DNA of 62,633 nucleotides. It comes from Eimeria necatrix. Its lineage: Eukaryota; Apicomplexa; Conoidasida; Eucoccidiorida; Eimeriidae. Both the position numbers and the translations under genes were made by a program. Within the stretch, counting starts at the first letter, position 1; every line of letters begins with the position of its first letter. Shown here piece by piece: positions 1-10,120 of this stretch. Under the pieces are notes generated by a model. It was not told where the DNA came from. It made no database searches and worked only from the letters and a program-made list of their open reading frames with translations. The stretch is taken from NCBI RefSeq assembly GCF_000499385.1, contig NW_013652462.1, positions 1 to 62,633 on the forward strand, read 5' to 3'.

Positions 1-60
<60 letters not shown>

Positions 61-81
61 ACTGCTACTGCTGCTGCTGCT
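1..81. repeat. GCT (CTG/CAG) trinucleotide repeat at the window edge
   Basis: The window begins inside an almost pure GCT run with two ACT interruptions near its right end. An in-frame TAG follows at 82-84, so the run is probably intronic or noncoding on the plus strand here. Runs of this kind recur across the window and are typical of Eimeria. Confidence 0.95.
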
Positions 82-121
82 TAGAGGGGACTCGCGCTGC
101 TGGTTCCTGGGGTGTCCGCAG

Positions 122-542
122 GGCTTAGCAAGTCTGGGGACTCTGCTGCAGCAGGAGCAGCAGCAGCACCAGCAACTCCAAGAGCAGCAGCAGCAACAGG
201 AACAGCAGCAGCAGCAGCAGCAGCAGCAAAATCAGCCAGTGTTGCTGCCGAACCCTTAGTAGACCCCTCAGCAGCTCTTGCTGCCTTTTGGGAAGAAGAT
301 GAGGCATTTGGCTCAGGGGGCTGTGCGCAGTGGAAGCAGGTAACCATGGCTAGGGTTTAGGGTTTAGGGTTTAGGGTTTGGGGTTTAGGGTTTAGGGTTT
401 GGGGTTTAGGGTTTAGGGTTTAGGGTTTAGAGGTTTTGGGCCTGTTTGCTTGCGCAGCACGCACTTGAAGAGTTTGGGGAAGCTGCAGGAGGCAGCAGCA
501 GGAGCAGCAGCAGCGGAACGCTTTCGCGCAGCACCAGCAGCA

Positions 543-580
<38 letters not shown>

Positions 581-985
581 TTCGCGCAAAGCGCCAAATC
601 TTCCAAAGAGAATATAAAGCTGCTGGAGAAGCAGCTGCAAATATTAGCAGCACTTTTGGAAGAAGTGACACAAGAGGGCCCCTGTGTTGAGGGGGGCCCC
701 CCTGAAACAGCAGCAGCAGCAGTGACAGCAGCAGCAGCAGCAACAGCAGCGGCAGCAACGGCAGCAGCAGCAGCTGAAACTGCAGATTTAAGCGCAGCAG
801 AAGCTGTAGAAGCAGCGAGACAAAGTGCAGAAGCGGCACAAGCTACGGAAAGAGCAGCAACTGCAGCAACTGCAGCAGCAGCAGCAGCAGCAGACGCTGT
901 GGTCGCAGAGGATATTGGTGCTGCTGCTGCTGCTGCCGCTGCTGCAACAGACTCTTTGCGCAACAGCAGCAGCAAACCTAACTAG
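122..985 (+). CDS. 3' end of an unknown repeat-rich gene (two exons, 5' partial)
   Basis: I do not recognise this gene. Two phase-matched exons are proposed: 122-339 (acceptor ending AG at 120-121; donor CAG|GTAACC) and 458-985 (acceptor TTGCGCAG; stop TAG at 983-985). The intron is phase 0. The first exon holds an Ala-rich tract and then a non-repetitive acidic stretch ending WKQ. The second holds poly-Ser, a short amphipathic helix (KENIKLLEKQLQILAALLEE) that could form a coiled coil, and Ala-rich sequence. The 118-base intron (340-457) consists mostly of TTTAGGG repeats. Upstream exons would lie left of the window. The coding assignment rests on the non-repetitive islands and the splice fit only, so it is tentative. 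Confidence 0.4.
350..430. repeat. Telomere-like TTTAGGG heptamer array inside an intron
   Basis: About eleven tandem copies of TTTAGGG with some TTTGGGG variants. The block fills most of the proposed intron 340-457. It is interstitial, not a chromosome end. Confidence 0.95.
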
Positions 986-998
986 GGAACGCGCCAAG

Positions 999-1318
999 CA
1001 GGGCCCCTTAGGAGGCCCCTAGTGGGCCCCCGAAGGGCCCCCGTAGGGGGCCCCCCAAGGGGGCTCCCCAAGGGGGGCCCTCTAGGGGGCCCCTATGGGG
1101 CCCCCCAAGGGGGCCCCTAAGGGGCCCCTTAAGGGGGTCCCTAAGGGGCCCCTTTAAGGGGCCCCTTAGGGGCCCTAAGGGCCCTTAGGGGGCCCTTAAG
1201 GGGGCGCCTAAGGGGGGCCCCTTAGGGGCTGCTTAGGGGTTTTTGTAGGGGGTTTGCACTAAAGGGCCCCGTCTAGGGGGCCCCCAAGGGGGCCCCCATG
1301 CGTGGGGGCCCCTCCTAG
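999..1318. repeat. GGGGCCCC palindromic array
   Basis: Roughly 320 bases of short, irregular units built on AGGGGCCCC(T/C), nearly all GGGCCC palindromes separated by AA, TA or TTA. It starts right after the stop of the preceding gene. The same motif reappears inside coding sequence at 6480-6690 (Gly-Pro-Pro-Glu repeats) and near 25300-25390. Confidence 0.9.
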
Positions 1319-1400
1319 GGTTCAGTTAGTTGTATAATGCAAAATTCAAATAAAATAGTGTCGAGGTGATGTGCTCGGGAAGAAGTTGAAGGGCCGGCTG

Positions 1401-1416
1401 GGGTGTACGTACACCC
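1401..1416. promoter_or_regulatory. Palindrome GGGTGTACGTACACCC
   Basis: A perfect 16-base palindrome. A second copy of its 14-base core lies 70 bases downstream (1473-1486). The pair could be sites for a dimeric DNA-binding protein; a function is inference only. Confidence 0.4.
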
Positions 1417-1472
1417 GACGCCCCACAAAAGGCAGTGCTGCGTTGCTGCAGCATCGCATGCAGCAGCAGTGA

Positions 1473-1486
1473 GGTGTACGTACACC
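1473..1486. promoter_or_regulatory. Palindrome GGTGTACGTACACC
   Basis: A perfect 14-base palindrome, the second copy of the motif at 1401-1416. The flanks differ, so the shared core is not part of a longer duplicated block. Confidence 0.4.
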
Positions 1487-1788
1487 GGAAACAAAAAGCG
1501 TCGGGGCAGGCCCTCTGGAGTGTCTCTACGGCACAACGACCCGCACGGGAAGCACTTCAAGTCACTTTATTTATTTTGCTGCTGCTGCTGCAGCCCAAGC
1601 GCAGCAGCAGAAGCAGCATCTAGTTGTCCCGGAACTGTGGAGCCCGGCTAGCTAGCTCCTAGGCCAGCCTCTCAACTAGTCAGCCAAACACCTAGCCCGT
1701 CGGCTAGCCAGCCAGGCCGGCCAGCCAGCTTGCTGGCGAAGCAGCTAGCCATCTGAGCCAGATAAGGGTCAAACAAGCCACCTCCGTG

Positions 1789-1818
1789 GCTAGCTAGCTA
1801 GCTAGCTAGCTAGCTAGC
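1789..1818. repeat. (GCTA)n tandem repeat
   Basis: Seven or more exact GCTA units, within a wider degenerate CTAG/CAGC-rich zone from about 1640 to 1830. Confidence 0.95.
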
Positions 1819-2608
1819 CAGCCAGCTAGATGACCTCCCGGAGCAGCAGCACAGCACCCGCCAGGACAAGTACAACCCTATGTGTCAATTTATCCATACA
1901 CAGTACATGCGCATGCATATACACAAAATATATATAGAATGCATTATACACAATAAGAGAATTGATTTAACTAAAGAGGATACATTCGCGAGCAGCAGCA
2001 GCAGCAGCAGCAGCTGCTGCAGCTCGGGCGTTGGGCTGGCGCTCAAGCTAGCTTTTGCGAAGAAGGGCGGAGCAGCAGCAGGTCTTTTTGCACAACTATT
2101 ACAAATGAAAGCCAGAGCAGGGAAAAGGAAGAAAAGAAAGACAATAAAATGCATTTGCATGCAGCGGCCCAAAGGCGCCACTTGGATCTGCATTACTCCT
2201 ATTGTGGCAGTGCGCAGCCACGCGCTGCAGCCCCACAGCCAAATGGTCAGCAGCAGCAACGCAGCAGCAACGCAGCAGCACGCAGCAGCAGCGCAGCCGC
2301 ACGCGGCAGCAGCGCAGCAGCAGCGCAGCAGCAGCGCAGCAACACGCAGCACACATACGGGGAGCTCCCGCTCCCCTTTGGACGCACTTGCTACCTGCAG
2401 CAGGCAAAATGCTGCTGTGGGTGGCTGCCGACTGCAGCAGCAGCAGCAGCAGCAGCTCATCCCAGAGTAAGACAAAAATACAAATATGAAAGCCTGCTTT
2501 CTTCTTGGCCAGCGAGGATCTGCTGCAGCTCCCTTGAGGTGTCTAGACACTGCAGCGGCTCCACCCTTCTCGGCGTTGCTGCGGCTTCCCGCCTCCAGGC
2601 CGTCGGCC

Positions 2609-2640
2609 CTAGGGTTTAGGGTTTAGGGTTTAGGGTTAGG
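2609..2640. repeat. Telomere-like TTTAGGG block
   Basis: Four tandem copies of the heptamer, ending in a TTAGGC variant. Confidence 0.9.
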
Positions 2641-2752
2641 CGGCCCTCCCTCGCCTGGACCACGAAGCCTGCTGAGCACTAGAACTAGCTGTGGCCTCCG
2701 CGGCTGGGAGGCTGCTGCCCATGGCCTTGTCGAGGTGGTGGTGGGGAGTATC

Positions 2753-2777
2753 TAGGGTTTAGGGTTTAGGGTTTGGG
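2753..2777. repeat. Telomere-like TTTAGGG block
   Basis: Three copies in the same orientation as the 2609 block. Confidence 0.9.
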
Positions 2778-2831
2778 TCCCGCGCCGGCTTCGTGGCCGC
2801 CGCCAGCCTCGCCCCAGCCCGGAGCCGAAAG

Positions 2832-2855
2832 CCCAAACCCTAAACCCTAAACCCT
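2832..2855. repeat. Telomere-like CCCTAAA block, opposite orientation
   Basis: Three copies of CCCTAAA, inverted relative to the flanking TTTAGGG blocks at 2753 and 2936. Confidence 0.9.
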
Positions 2856-2935
2856 CGGGTGCGGCGCCGGGCGGCGCGGCGTGCGCGGGGGCGGGGTCGC
2901 GGGGCGTGCGTGGGGCGGCGGCGGGAACCGCGGAA

Positions 2936-2965
2936 TTAGGGTTTAGGGTTTCGAGCTAGGGTTTG
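2936..2965. repeat. Telomere-like TTTAGGG block abutting a stop codon
   Basis: A short array that ends two bases before the stop codon (2968-2970) of the minus-strand gene, so the repeat would lie in the start of its 3' untranslated region. Confidence 0.9.
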
Positions 2966-2967
2966 CG

Positions 2968-3681
2968 TCAGTGCCACCAGGCGAATTCGGTGCAGTCCTT
3001 GGTGAAGACGGAGTAGACCTTCCTGCGGAACATGCGGAAGCCGCTCTCCGCGCAGAACAGCAAAAACTTGAGCTTGTAAGTTTCCAAATAAGCGTTGCGG
3101 CGGCCCTGCTTGAGCTGCTGCAGCGCGTTGCTGAGCCGCTGCAGCAACGCAGCATTTGCATGCGCCTTCTCCGTCTTGGGCGGGAGCATCCCGTGGGGCG
3201 GCGGCGCGTGCGGCGTGTGCGCAGTGAGCCGCGTCCACCACTCGCCTTCGGGCCGCTGGCCCAGCAAATTGAAAACACTAACAATTGCGTCAAAGATTAA
3301 AAAGCGAAGTCCGAGTTGTTCAACTCTTCTGCTGCCTTTCAGCTTCCCCAGGTCCGACTGGTGGTGCCGCAGCAGGCAGGCCACCAGCCCCTCGGCCACG
3401 CCGGTCAGCCACAGCATTTCCTGCGAAGTCAGAAACAGCTTCGACAGCAGCTGGTGGGCCTGCCGCAGCAGCGGCGCGGCCTGCGGGGCTTGTTCAACTC
3501 TTGAAAGAGCTCTATTTGGATCAAAATATCTTAAGATTCTTGTTTTGTCTACTAGCGGGAGTCTGCAGAAGGGGTGGGCGTAGACTCCGGCGAAGAGGGG
3601 GGGGGCTTTCACTTGCGGCTCGGGCTCGCCGTCGCCGCCCTCTTCGCTGCACGACGGGCCCTCTTCTGCTGCTTCCGCGGC

Positions 3682-3720
<39 letters not shown>

Positions 3721-4062
3721 GGACGGGGAGGAGGGGGGCGCGGGAGCGCTCGACGGGCCCGGCAGCGCTATCACGTCGTCGTCCGCCTCGTTGCTCTCTT
3801 CGCCTTCCGTGTGCCTCTCCGACGAGTCGTCTTCCGCCTCTGCTGCTGCTGCTGCTGCTGCTGCTTCCGCCGCTGCTGCTGCTGCCTCCGCCTCCGCCGC
3901 TGCTGCTGCTGCCTCCGCCTCCGCCGCTGCTGCTGCTGCTGCTTCCTCCAACTCGTCCTCCGAGTCCTCCACAATCTCCAGCGCGCCTTCCTCGTCGTCG
4001 CTGTCCTCGTCGCCCGCGCCAGCAGCAACGAGCTCCGCAGCCAGACGCTCCTCGTCCACTGC

Positions 4063-4093
<31 letters not shown>

Positions 4094-4638
4094 TCTGCTG
4101 CTGCTTCTGCTGCTGCTACGTCCAGGTAGCGAATCCCAGACTCCTCCTCCGGCTTCTTCATTGAAAGGTCCAGGGCCTCTGGTGTAGGCAGTTGCCTTTC
4201 TCTTGCTCCCTGCGCTTGTGCTGCTGCTTGCATCAGTGCAATAGCAGCAGCTGCTGCTGCTCCGGGGGGCCCCCGGGGCCTCTCCGCGGCGCCGCCGCCC
4301 TCTTCTTCCTCTTTTACTGCTGCTGCTGCTTCTGCTGCTTCTTCTGCTGCTCCTTCTGCTGCTCCTCCCTCTGCTGCTTCCGGCTTCTCCTCTGCCGGAC
4401 TGGAGCCCCCGTAGGCTTCTCGCCAAGTAATTTTCGGAGCTCCATCTTCTCCATTCGACAGCAAAGTCGACAGCAGCGGGAACCTTCCTGCTGTTCCGTC
4501 CAGGCCATGGTCCACCGGCCTTTGAGTAGCAGCAGCAGCAGCAGGCATCAGCTCCAGCGGCATCACCGGCATCACCGGCCTCTGCCCAGGGAAGCCAGCA
4601 GGCAAGATGGGAACTGGCCGCCCGTCGCGCGAGCGCTT

Positions 4639-4675
<37 letters not shown>

Positions 4676-6281
4676 GGCAGCGGCAGCGGCAGCGGCAGCG
4701 GCAGCGGCGCCTGCGGTTGTGGCTGCGGCTGCTGCTGCGGCTGCTGCGGCCGCGTCTGCTGCAGCTGCAGCTGCAGCTGCAGCTGCTGCTGCTGCAGCAG
4801 CGCCGGAGGAGGGACTATGGGCGGCCCCTGCGGCGGCCGCACCACCGTTTGACGCCGGGAAGAGCCCGGCTGCTGCTGCTGCTGCTGCTGCGGCGGCAGC
4901 AGCGGCGGCGGAGGCATCTGCAGCAGCGAAGAGGGCCCCGGTATCGGGTGCGGCGGCATTGGCATGCCGTGGGCCATCCGCGGCACGGGCCGCAGCGGCT
5001 GCGGCCTGGGCAGCGGCAGCTGCTGCTGCTGCTGCTGCTGCTGCTGCGGGGGCTTCACAGGCTGGGGAAACGGGACAGGACCTCCAAGTATTGATTCGGG
5101 AAGCATCGGAGGGGGCAGATGCAGCGGCTGCTGCGCAGGCGACCAGGGAGCCGACAGCGCGCTAGAGGAGCGCATGGCCTTAAGCTGCTGCACCTGCTGC
5201 AGCTGCAGCTGCTGCAGCTGCTGCAGCTGCAGCTGCTGCAGCTGCTGCAGATGCATGTTCTGCAAATCCTGGAGTTGAGACAGGTACTGCTCAGCGGAAT
5301 TCATTGCTGACTGGCTCCTCAACTGCTGCATCAGCTGCTGCTGCTGCTGCTGCTGTTGCTGCAGGAGCTGCTGCAGCTGCTGCAGCTGAAGCTGCTGCAG
5401 CTGCTGCAGCTGCATGAGCTGCGCTATGGCTGCTTGATCCTTCGCCTGCTGCATCTGCTGCAGCGCGATGTTCTGTCTATGCCGCTGCTGCTGCAGCGTG
5501 TCCCGATCGGGGCGCCGTTCCCGTGAACTCGCGCACTGCTGCTGCTGCTGCCCCGACTCTGACGGCCGCTGCCCACCTGCTGCTGCTGCTGCTGCATCTC
5601 TGGCCCTCCGGGCCTCATCCCGCTGCTTCTCATGCACTCGCTGCGCCTCCATGATCTCCGGGGGAGGTGGCCCTCTCTGCATCCGCTGCATCTGCTGCAT
5701 CTGCTGCAGCTGCTGCATCTGCTGCAGCTGCTGCAGGTGCTGCAGGTGCTGCAGCTGCTGCATGTGCTGCAGGCCGGGTTCTCTGAGCCCCATGGGAAAC
5801 CCGGGAGGGGGGACCCCAAGCCGAACTTGCCCCATCTGCATTTGCTGCATCTGCTGCAGCTGCTGCTGCTGCTGCTGCAGCGAAGCCATCTGCTGCGAAA
5901 CCGCTTCATGCTGCAGCCGCATTGTTTGCCTGACAGTGTTCTGCTTCTGCAGCCTCCGCACCCGCTGCACATGCTCCAGGCTGTCCAACTCCTCCAGCAA
6001 ATCATTCCCATCATCTTGCTGCTCCGTCTTGGCTCTTCGCTCCCCTGCTGCTGCTGTTTGCTGCTGCTGCGGAGCAGCAGCAGAAGTTCCCTGCTGCAGC
6101 CACCACTCAACAGAAGTAGCTCCTCGAGAGGCCCGCGTTCTGCTGGCCTCGCCGCTGCCGCTCCAGTCAGCTGAGCTGCTGCTGTGTCTGCTGCTGCTGC
6201 TGCCGCTCCAGCTGCGCACGCTGCTCGTGCTGCTGACGCTTCTGTGGCTTCCGCTGCTTCTATGGCCGTTGCCGTCGGGGC

Positions 6282-6314
<33 letters not shown>

Positions 6315-6913
6315 TTCCATCATCGACTTTGGCCATCTTCCGCGGCGGCTCCTCTGCTGCAGCAGCAGCTTCTGCTGCTGCAGCAAGCGCGTGCAGCTTC
6401 GTTTCCTCTGCTGAAGTGCCTGGGGGAGCAGCAAAAGAGGTGCTGAGTGCAGCTTCAGCCAGCTTCCGCAGCAGGTCTTCGGAGGGCCTCTCGGGGGCCC
6501 CCGAGGGGGCCCCCGAGGGGGCCCCCGGGGGGCCCACCTCGGGGGCCCCCTTGGGGGCCTCCTGCCTGGCCTCCTGGGGGGCCTCCTCTGGGGCCCCCCC
6601 GGGGCTCCCCCCGGGGGCCCCTGCAGGGGGCCCCTCCGGGGGCCCCTCGGGGGGCCCTTCCGGGGGCCCCTCGGGGGCCTCGGACTCTTCGTCTGCTGCT
6701 TCCGGCTGCACCCCACAAGCCTCTTTTGCTTCTTCTGCTGCTAAGTAGCGAAGGCCAACAGCAAGTCTGCGGCTTCTGTTGAGGGCGAGGCTGCAAAAGG
6801 CCACCAGCAGCACAACTGCAGCAGCAGCAGCAACTGTCAGCAAAAGAGTAGATGCTGTGGAGGACCTGTGGAGGGGCCTCGGCCTGAAACTCCTAACGAA
6901 GTAGCGGTGGTTT

Positions 6914-6948
<35 letters not shown>

Positions 6949-7083
6949 TGCTTCGGTGTCGGGGGATACCGCGGCTGCGTGCGCTGCAGCAGCAGCTGCT
7001 GCTGCTGCTCCGTCGGCCAGCAGCAAAGCGCCTCCTGCAGCAGCAGCTGCTGCGCTCCCGAGGAAGGCGCTCGAGAGAGACAT
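2968..7083 (-). CDS. Single-pass membrane protein with coccidian C-terminal domain, very repeat-rich
   Basis: One open frame of 1371 residues with no stop. I chose the ATG at 7083 (MSLSSAF) because the in-frame sequence upstream is Cys/Leu/Phe-rich and looks untranslated. Layout: Ala-rich N-terminus; membrane helix at about residues 79-101, followed by basic RSRR and the motif VGLRYLAA...EACG; a Gly-Pro-Pro-Glu tract from GGGGCCCC repeats (6480-6690); long Gln, Ala, Pro and acidic tracts; then a non-repetitive domain of about 190 residues ending EFAWWH. That domain has ILRYFDP, FLIFDAIVSVFNLLG, WWTRL and FCAESGFRMFRRK. From memory, this helix-plus-C-terminal-domain layout is common among Eimeria proteins of unknown function. 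The function is unknown. Introns inside the repetitive middle cannot be excluded. Confidence 0.75.
6480..6690. repeat. GGGGCCCC-type repeat inside coding sequence
   Basis: Imperfect 12-base units on the plus strand, read on the minus strand as EGPP, then AGAP and GGAP variants. The core matches the noncoding array at 999-1318. Confidence 0.85.
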
Positions 7084-8030
7084 TTGGAGAGGCAAGGAAA
7101 GGAAAATCTGAATTCCGTCTGAAGACAAAACAGAAAAAAAGATCAAAAATATTAAAAAGAAGCAGCAAAAGGGGAGCAGCAGCAGCAGCAGCAGCTCGGG
7201 TGCAGCAAAAAGGGAAGAAAGAAGACAAGAAGCAAAAAGAAAAAACGAAAAAACGAAGGAAACAAAAGAAGACAAGGGCACAGCGGCGCTGCAGCAGCAG
7301 CAGCAGCAAGACCACCGAGACGGGCACGCAGCAGAGGAGACAGGGCGCAGCAGCAGCAGCAGCAGCAGCAGCAAGCAGCAGCAAACTGCTGCAGAGACTA
7401 AAAGGCTGAAAGGGGAAGCAGCAGGAGGCCTGCAGACGAAATGGGTAAAAGGGCTGGGCAGGGTCACTTCAGCAAACCTTACTTGGGGGTTTGGGGTTTG
7501 GGAAGGGAAAGTGAGGGTTTAGGGTTTAGGGTTTTGTCGGTTTGAGCGTCTGAGGGACGCGTAAAGTTCCGAAGACGTTTTCCTCTTGTCTTCTCGCGAA
7601 ACCATTGACGAGCCGCTGGGCTCTGCTGCTGCTGCTGCTCCTCCGCTGCTGCTCTCTGCTGCTGCCTCTGCCTAATTTGCTGCTGCTTCCTTCACTTGTT
7701 TATTTACTGTCTAAGTCGCTGGCAGCAGCAGCGCGCTGTCCTGAGTCTGCTGAGTCCAGTTGCCTTCGAGTGAAGCAATCACCCGGATCAGCAGCAGCAG
7801 CAGCACGAGCGGCAGCTGCAGCGGCAGCAGAGGCCTGAGATGGACACTGCTGAGCAGCCAAAGTAAAGAAAGAGGAAAGACGGAAAGAAGGCTGTTTCGA
7901 AGTGCCCCGGAGCAGCAGGGGAAAGACGTGTTGCTGCTGCTGGTGCTGTTGTTGCTGCTGCAGTTGGCTCTGCTGCCGCTGCTGCTCCAACCAGGACTCG
8001 CTCCCCAGGTGGCACTCACAACTTAGGGGT
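7084..8030. other. Upstream region of the minus-strand membrane-protein gene; no gene supported
   Basis: CAG/CTG runs lie at 7177-7195, 7290-7310, 7345-7385, 7624-7650 and 7790-7805, with a telomere-like block at 7485-7535. Short open frames on both strands are repeat-driven. The region probably carries the promoter and 5' untranslated sequence of the gene ending at 7083. Confidence 0.5.
7485..7535. repeat. Telomere-like TTTGGGG/TTTAGGG block
   Basis: GGTTTGGGG-type units, then a 14-base gap, then three TTTAGGG copies. Confidence 0.85.
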
Positions 8031-9135
8031 CAGTCCAGAATACAACAAAGAAGGAACTCGGGGAAATGTTTGCTTTTTGATTAACTTTACAAAGTCAAAT
8101 CAATAGCAAGGAGAGGAGAGCCTGCCTCCTTTGCAGCGTCGAGTCAGAACGCTGTGGGCTCCCCCTGTGCTCGGCTGCCTCTGTGGGGGTTTTACTTGAA
8201 GCCGTAAAACAATTAAAATATATTGGAAAAATATGTTAAGTTGCTTTGATTCAAATTCGAAGAAATGTGACGATGGGGGCTTCCAAGGTTGCTCAGTCCC
8301 TGGGATCAGCGTGGCGAGCCGCCTCACGTGCCATGGCGGGGAGGATTCTCCGTCCCTCAGCCGGAGCCATTTGGAATTATTATTTTATTGAATTTAATCT
8401 GGAACTAACCATTTAATTCATTAATATGACCTTTCTTTGTCCTGGCATTTGCCGAGCCTAGCGTTGCCAGCGTCGATTCCGTGCACCCCTCTCCCACAGC
8501 ACTCGCGAGCGTGCACAGGAAGCCGATGAGTTTCAATGAAAAACAACCATTGGTAACTAAACTATTTATGATTCCAGAAAGAACTTGTTGAAAAGTTGCG
8601 GTTTTTCATGTTTTGAAGGCAGTGGACTAGTTCAATGATCAGTGCGCGCACCGCTGCCCCACGCATTCCGTTCCTGTGCTCTGGACTCTGCTGCCTTATT
8701 TCCAGCGGCAGACACGCAGGAAAGGGCATTAACAGCAACAAGAACCAAATGCCTTTTTAATTGATGTGTCTTCAGCTACTTAAACGCAGAGTTCCCACCA
8801 GAAAAGTGCTCAGACTCGGGTGCGCGTCGCCTCTCCAGCAGCAATTCAGTTTCGATGCTGCCGCTAAAGCTGGAATTTGAAGCAGCTGCAGAGATGCTGC
8901 AGCGAATGCTTTAACAGAACCTTTCTGCTGCTGCTGCAGTTAACAGCACAGAGAGGCACATTCTACCTCTGCGTCTCGTCGTCCACCAGCAAACAAAATG
9001 GCATAAAAGTGTAATCCAGCTTTAGTGCCAGTTAACTGCAAAGAATCCGGATACAGTCAAATCCATACGGAAGAAAACCCAAATTTATCTTCAAAAAGCC
9101 AAAAGATTGGCTAAAATATGCAGCTATTCACTCAC
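8031..9135. other. Repeat-poor segment; nothing recognised
   Basis: AT-richer sequence with only short CTG runs (8920-8940). I see no long open frame, RNA gene or repeat that I can support. Confidence 0.5.
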
Positions 9136-9435
9136 GGAAGGTTTCTCATCCCCAGAAAAGTAGGAAGGGCGTCTCGGTAAATTCTTTGCTATTTTTCTCA
9201 CTTTGTTGGATATTATGAAGCCAATATTATTCATAAAGTAGAAATAAGCTAAATATGTGACTAGAAACCCAAAGAGGATGCAAGTGGCTTCCCAGTAGAA
9301 CGGAAACTGTGTGCCAGAAGCTGAGCCAAAACATACTGCGCGCAAAGATACTGTAGCTGTGGTGACAGTAAATATAGTGACAAGAAAATGCGATGCCAGC
9401 AGCTGATTTAGTTGCTTCTGAGCCGTAAAGCGTTG
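9136..9435 (-). CDS. Possible exon with two membrane segments (gene unknown)
   Basis: Exactly 100 codons, flanked on the minus strand by an acceptor (ATCTTAG) and a consensus donor (TCC|GTGAGT at 9135-9130). The exon is phase 0 at both ends. The peptide contains two hydrophobic segments, LVTIFTVTTATVSL and CILFGFLVTYLAYFYFM, followed by a basic tail (NKVRKIAKNLPRR). I do not recognise the family. A second hydrophobic frame lies 5' of it on the same strand at about 9997-10120. The exon quality is good but no complete gene could be built, so it may be part of an undetected gene or a relic. Confidence 0.35.
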
Positions 9436-9996
9436 CTAAGATGTTGTCCAGGCTCTTCCCATATGCAAAAATCTCCCTGAAGGTCGAAGATTTGCTCTAA
9501 GTCCTCTGATGTTCACATATGTCTGTGCGCCATGAGTCCACACTTTGAATGAAAACTCGAATATTGAACCGCTTTTACCATAGATTCGGCTATTAAAGAG
9601 AAAAAGGAGGAAATTATCTTCAAAGGGCACACGGCCTATGCAGCGGTCCACTTGCTGCCCTGATCAGCTGCCACTAAATGAAGCGGTATAAAGGAAAAAT
9701 CCTCCTGTGCAAAACAAAGAAAAAAGAACTAAAGAGTTTGTTGAAACGCGTCAATCTTCAGACACGGCGAGTCGCTGTTGTGAGCACCAGCAGGCTGAGT
9801 TGAGCCCATCTGCCTGTTACCACATCAAAGCAGCTTCACCAGAAGTCAATATGACGGACAGTGTTTCTCACCAACTGCGTTACGTGAAAAGATAACCGAG
9901 GATTTCGTGAGGCTTTCTCTTTTGCCAGGGAAAAGTATTCGCCAACTTCGAAAAACTTGCATGTATTTTGAATCTAGAGAGTTGCTTTGAAGTAAG

Positions 9997-10120
9997 TTTA
10001 CGCTGCGCGTTGGACCCAGCCAGTACAGATAAATAAAGACTTCAGATGGGCCCCAAGGATCGCACGCCCCTGCAATGATCCCCCTTGCCAAGAATACTGA
10101 CAACCATATCCGCCTTCTGG
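9997..10120 (-). CDS. Possible exon with a hydrophobic segment (gene unknown)
   Basis: A minus-strand frame encodes FLARGIIAGACDPWG followed by FIYLYWLGPT and could end at a GTAAAC donor near 9997. The pattern G-x-C-D-P-W then Y-x-Y-W-x-G-P faintly recalls the second half of aquaporins. No NPA box is present, and the piece lies 5' of 9136-9435 rather than 3' as an aquaporin C-half would, so I do not assign it. Confidence 0.2.

Larger units (their letters stand above)
1319..2967. other. Intergenic, repeat-rich; no gene supported
   Basis: This stretch holds two perfect palindromes (1401-1416, 1473-1486), a degenerate CTAG/CAGC minisatellite (about 1640-1830), CAG runs at 1990-2020 and 2240-2345, and four telomere-like blocks. 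Open frames of up to 221 codons occur on both strands between 1880 and 2550. They consist of repeat-encoded Ser, Gln, Cys and Leu runs, contradict each other, and have no recognisable domain, so I do not call a gene. Confidence 0.6.

Noticed and set aside
1880..2550. Open frames of 196 (plus) and 221 (minus) codons
   Set aside because: They overlap on opposite strands, consist of repeat-encoded residues, and lack domains or convincing splice partners.
2609..2965. True chromosome end
   Set aside because: The blocks are short, mixed in orientation and flanked on both sides by genes, so they are interstitial telomere-like repeats.
3285..5165. Plus-strand Ala/Leu/Pro-rich open frames up to 300 codons
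   Set aside because: They are antisense shadows of the same minus-strand gene and contain no non-repetitive protein-like stretch.
5424..6748. Long open frames of 426-430 codons on both strands overlapping the 2968-7083 gene
   Set aside because: They are CAG/CTG repeats read in other frames (Cys, Ser and Arg runs). The chosen frame alone continues into a non-repetitive conserved-looking domain at the C-terminus.
9136..10120. Aquaporin (MIP family) gene
   Set aside because: There is a faint resemblance to the aquaporin second half (YLYWLGP), but no NPA box was found and the order of the two pieces is wrong for one gene on that strand.
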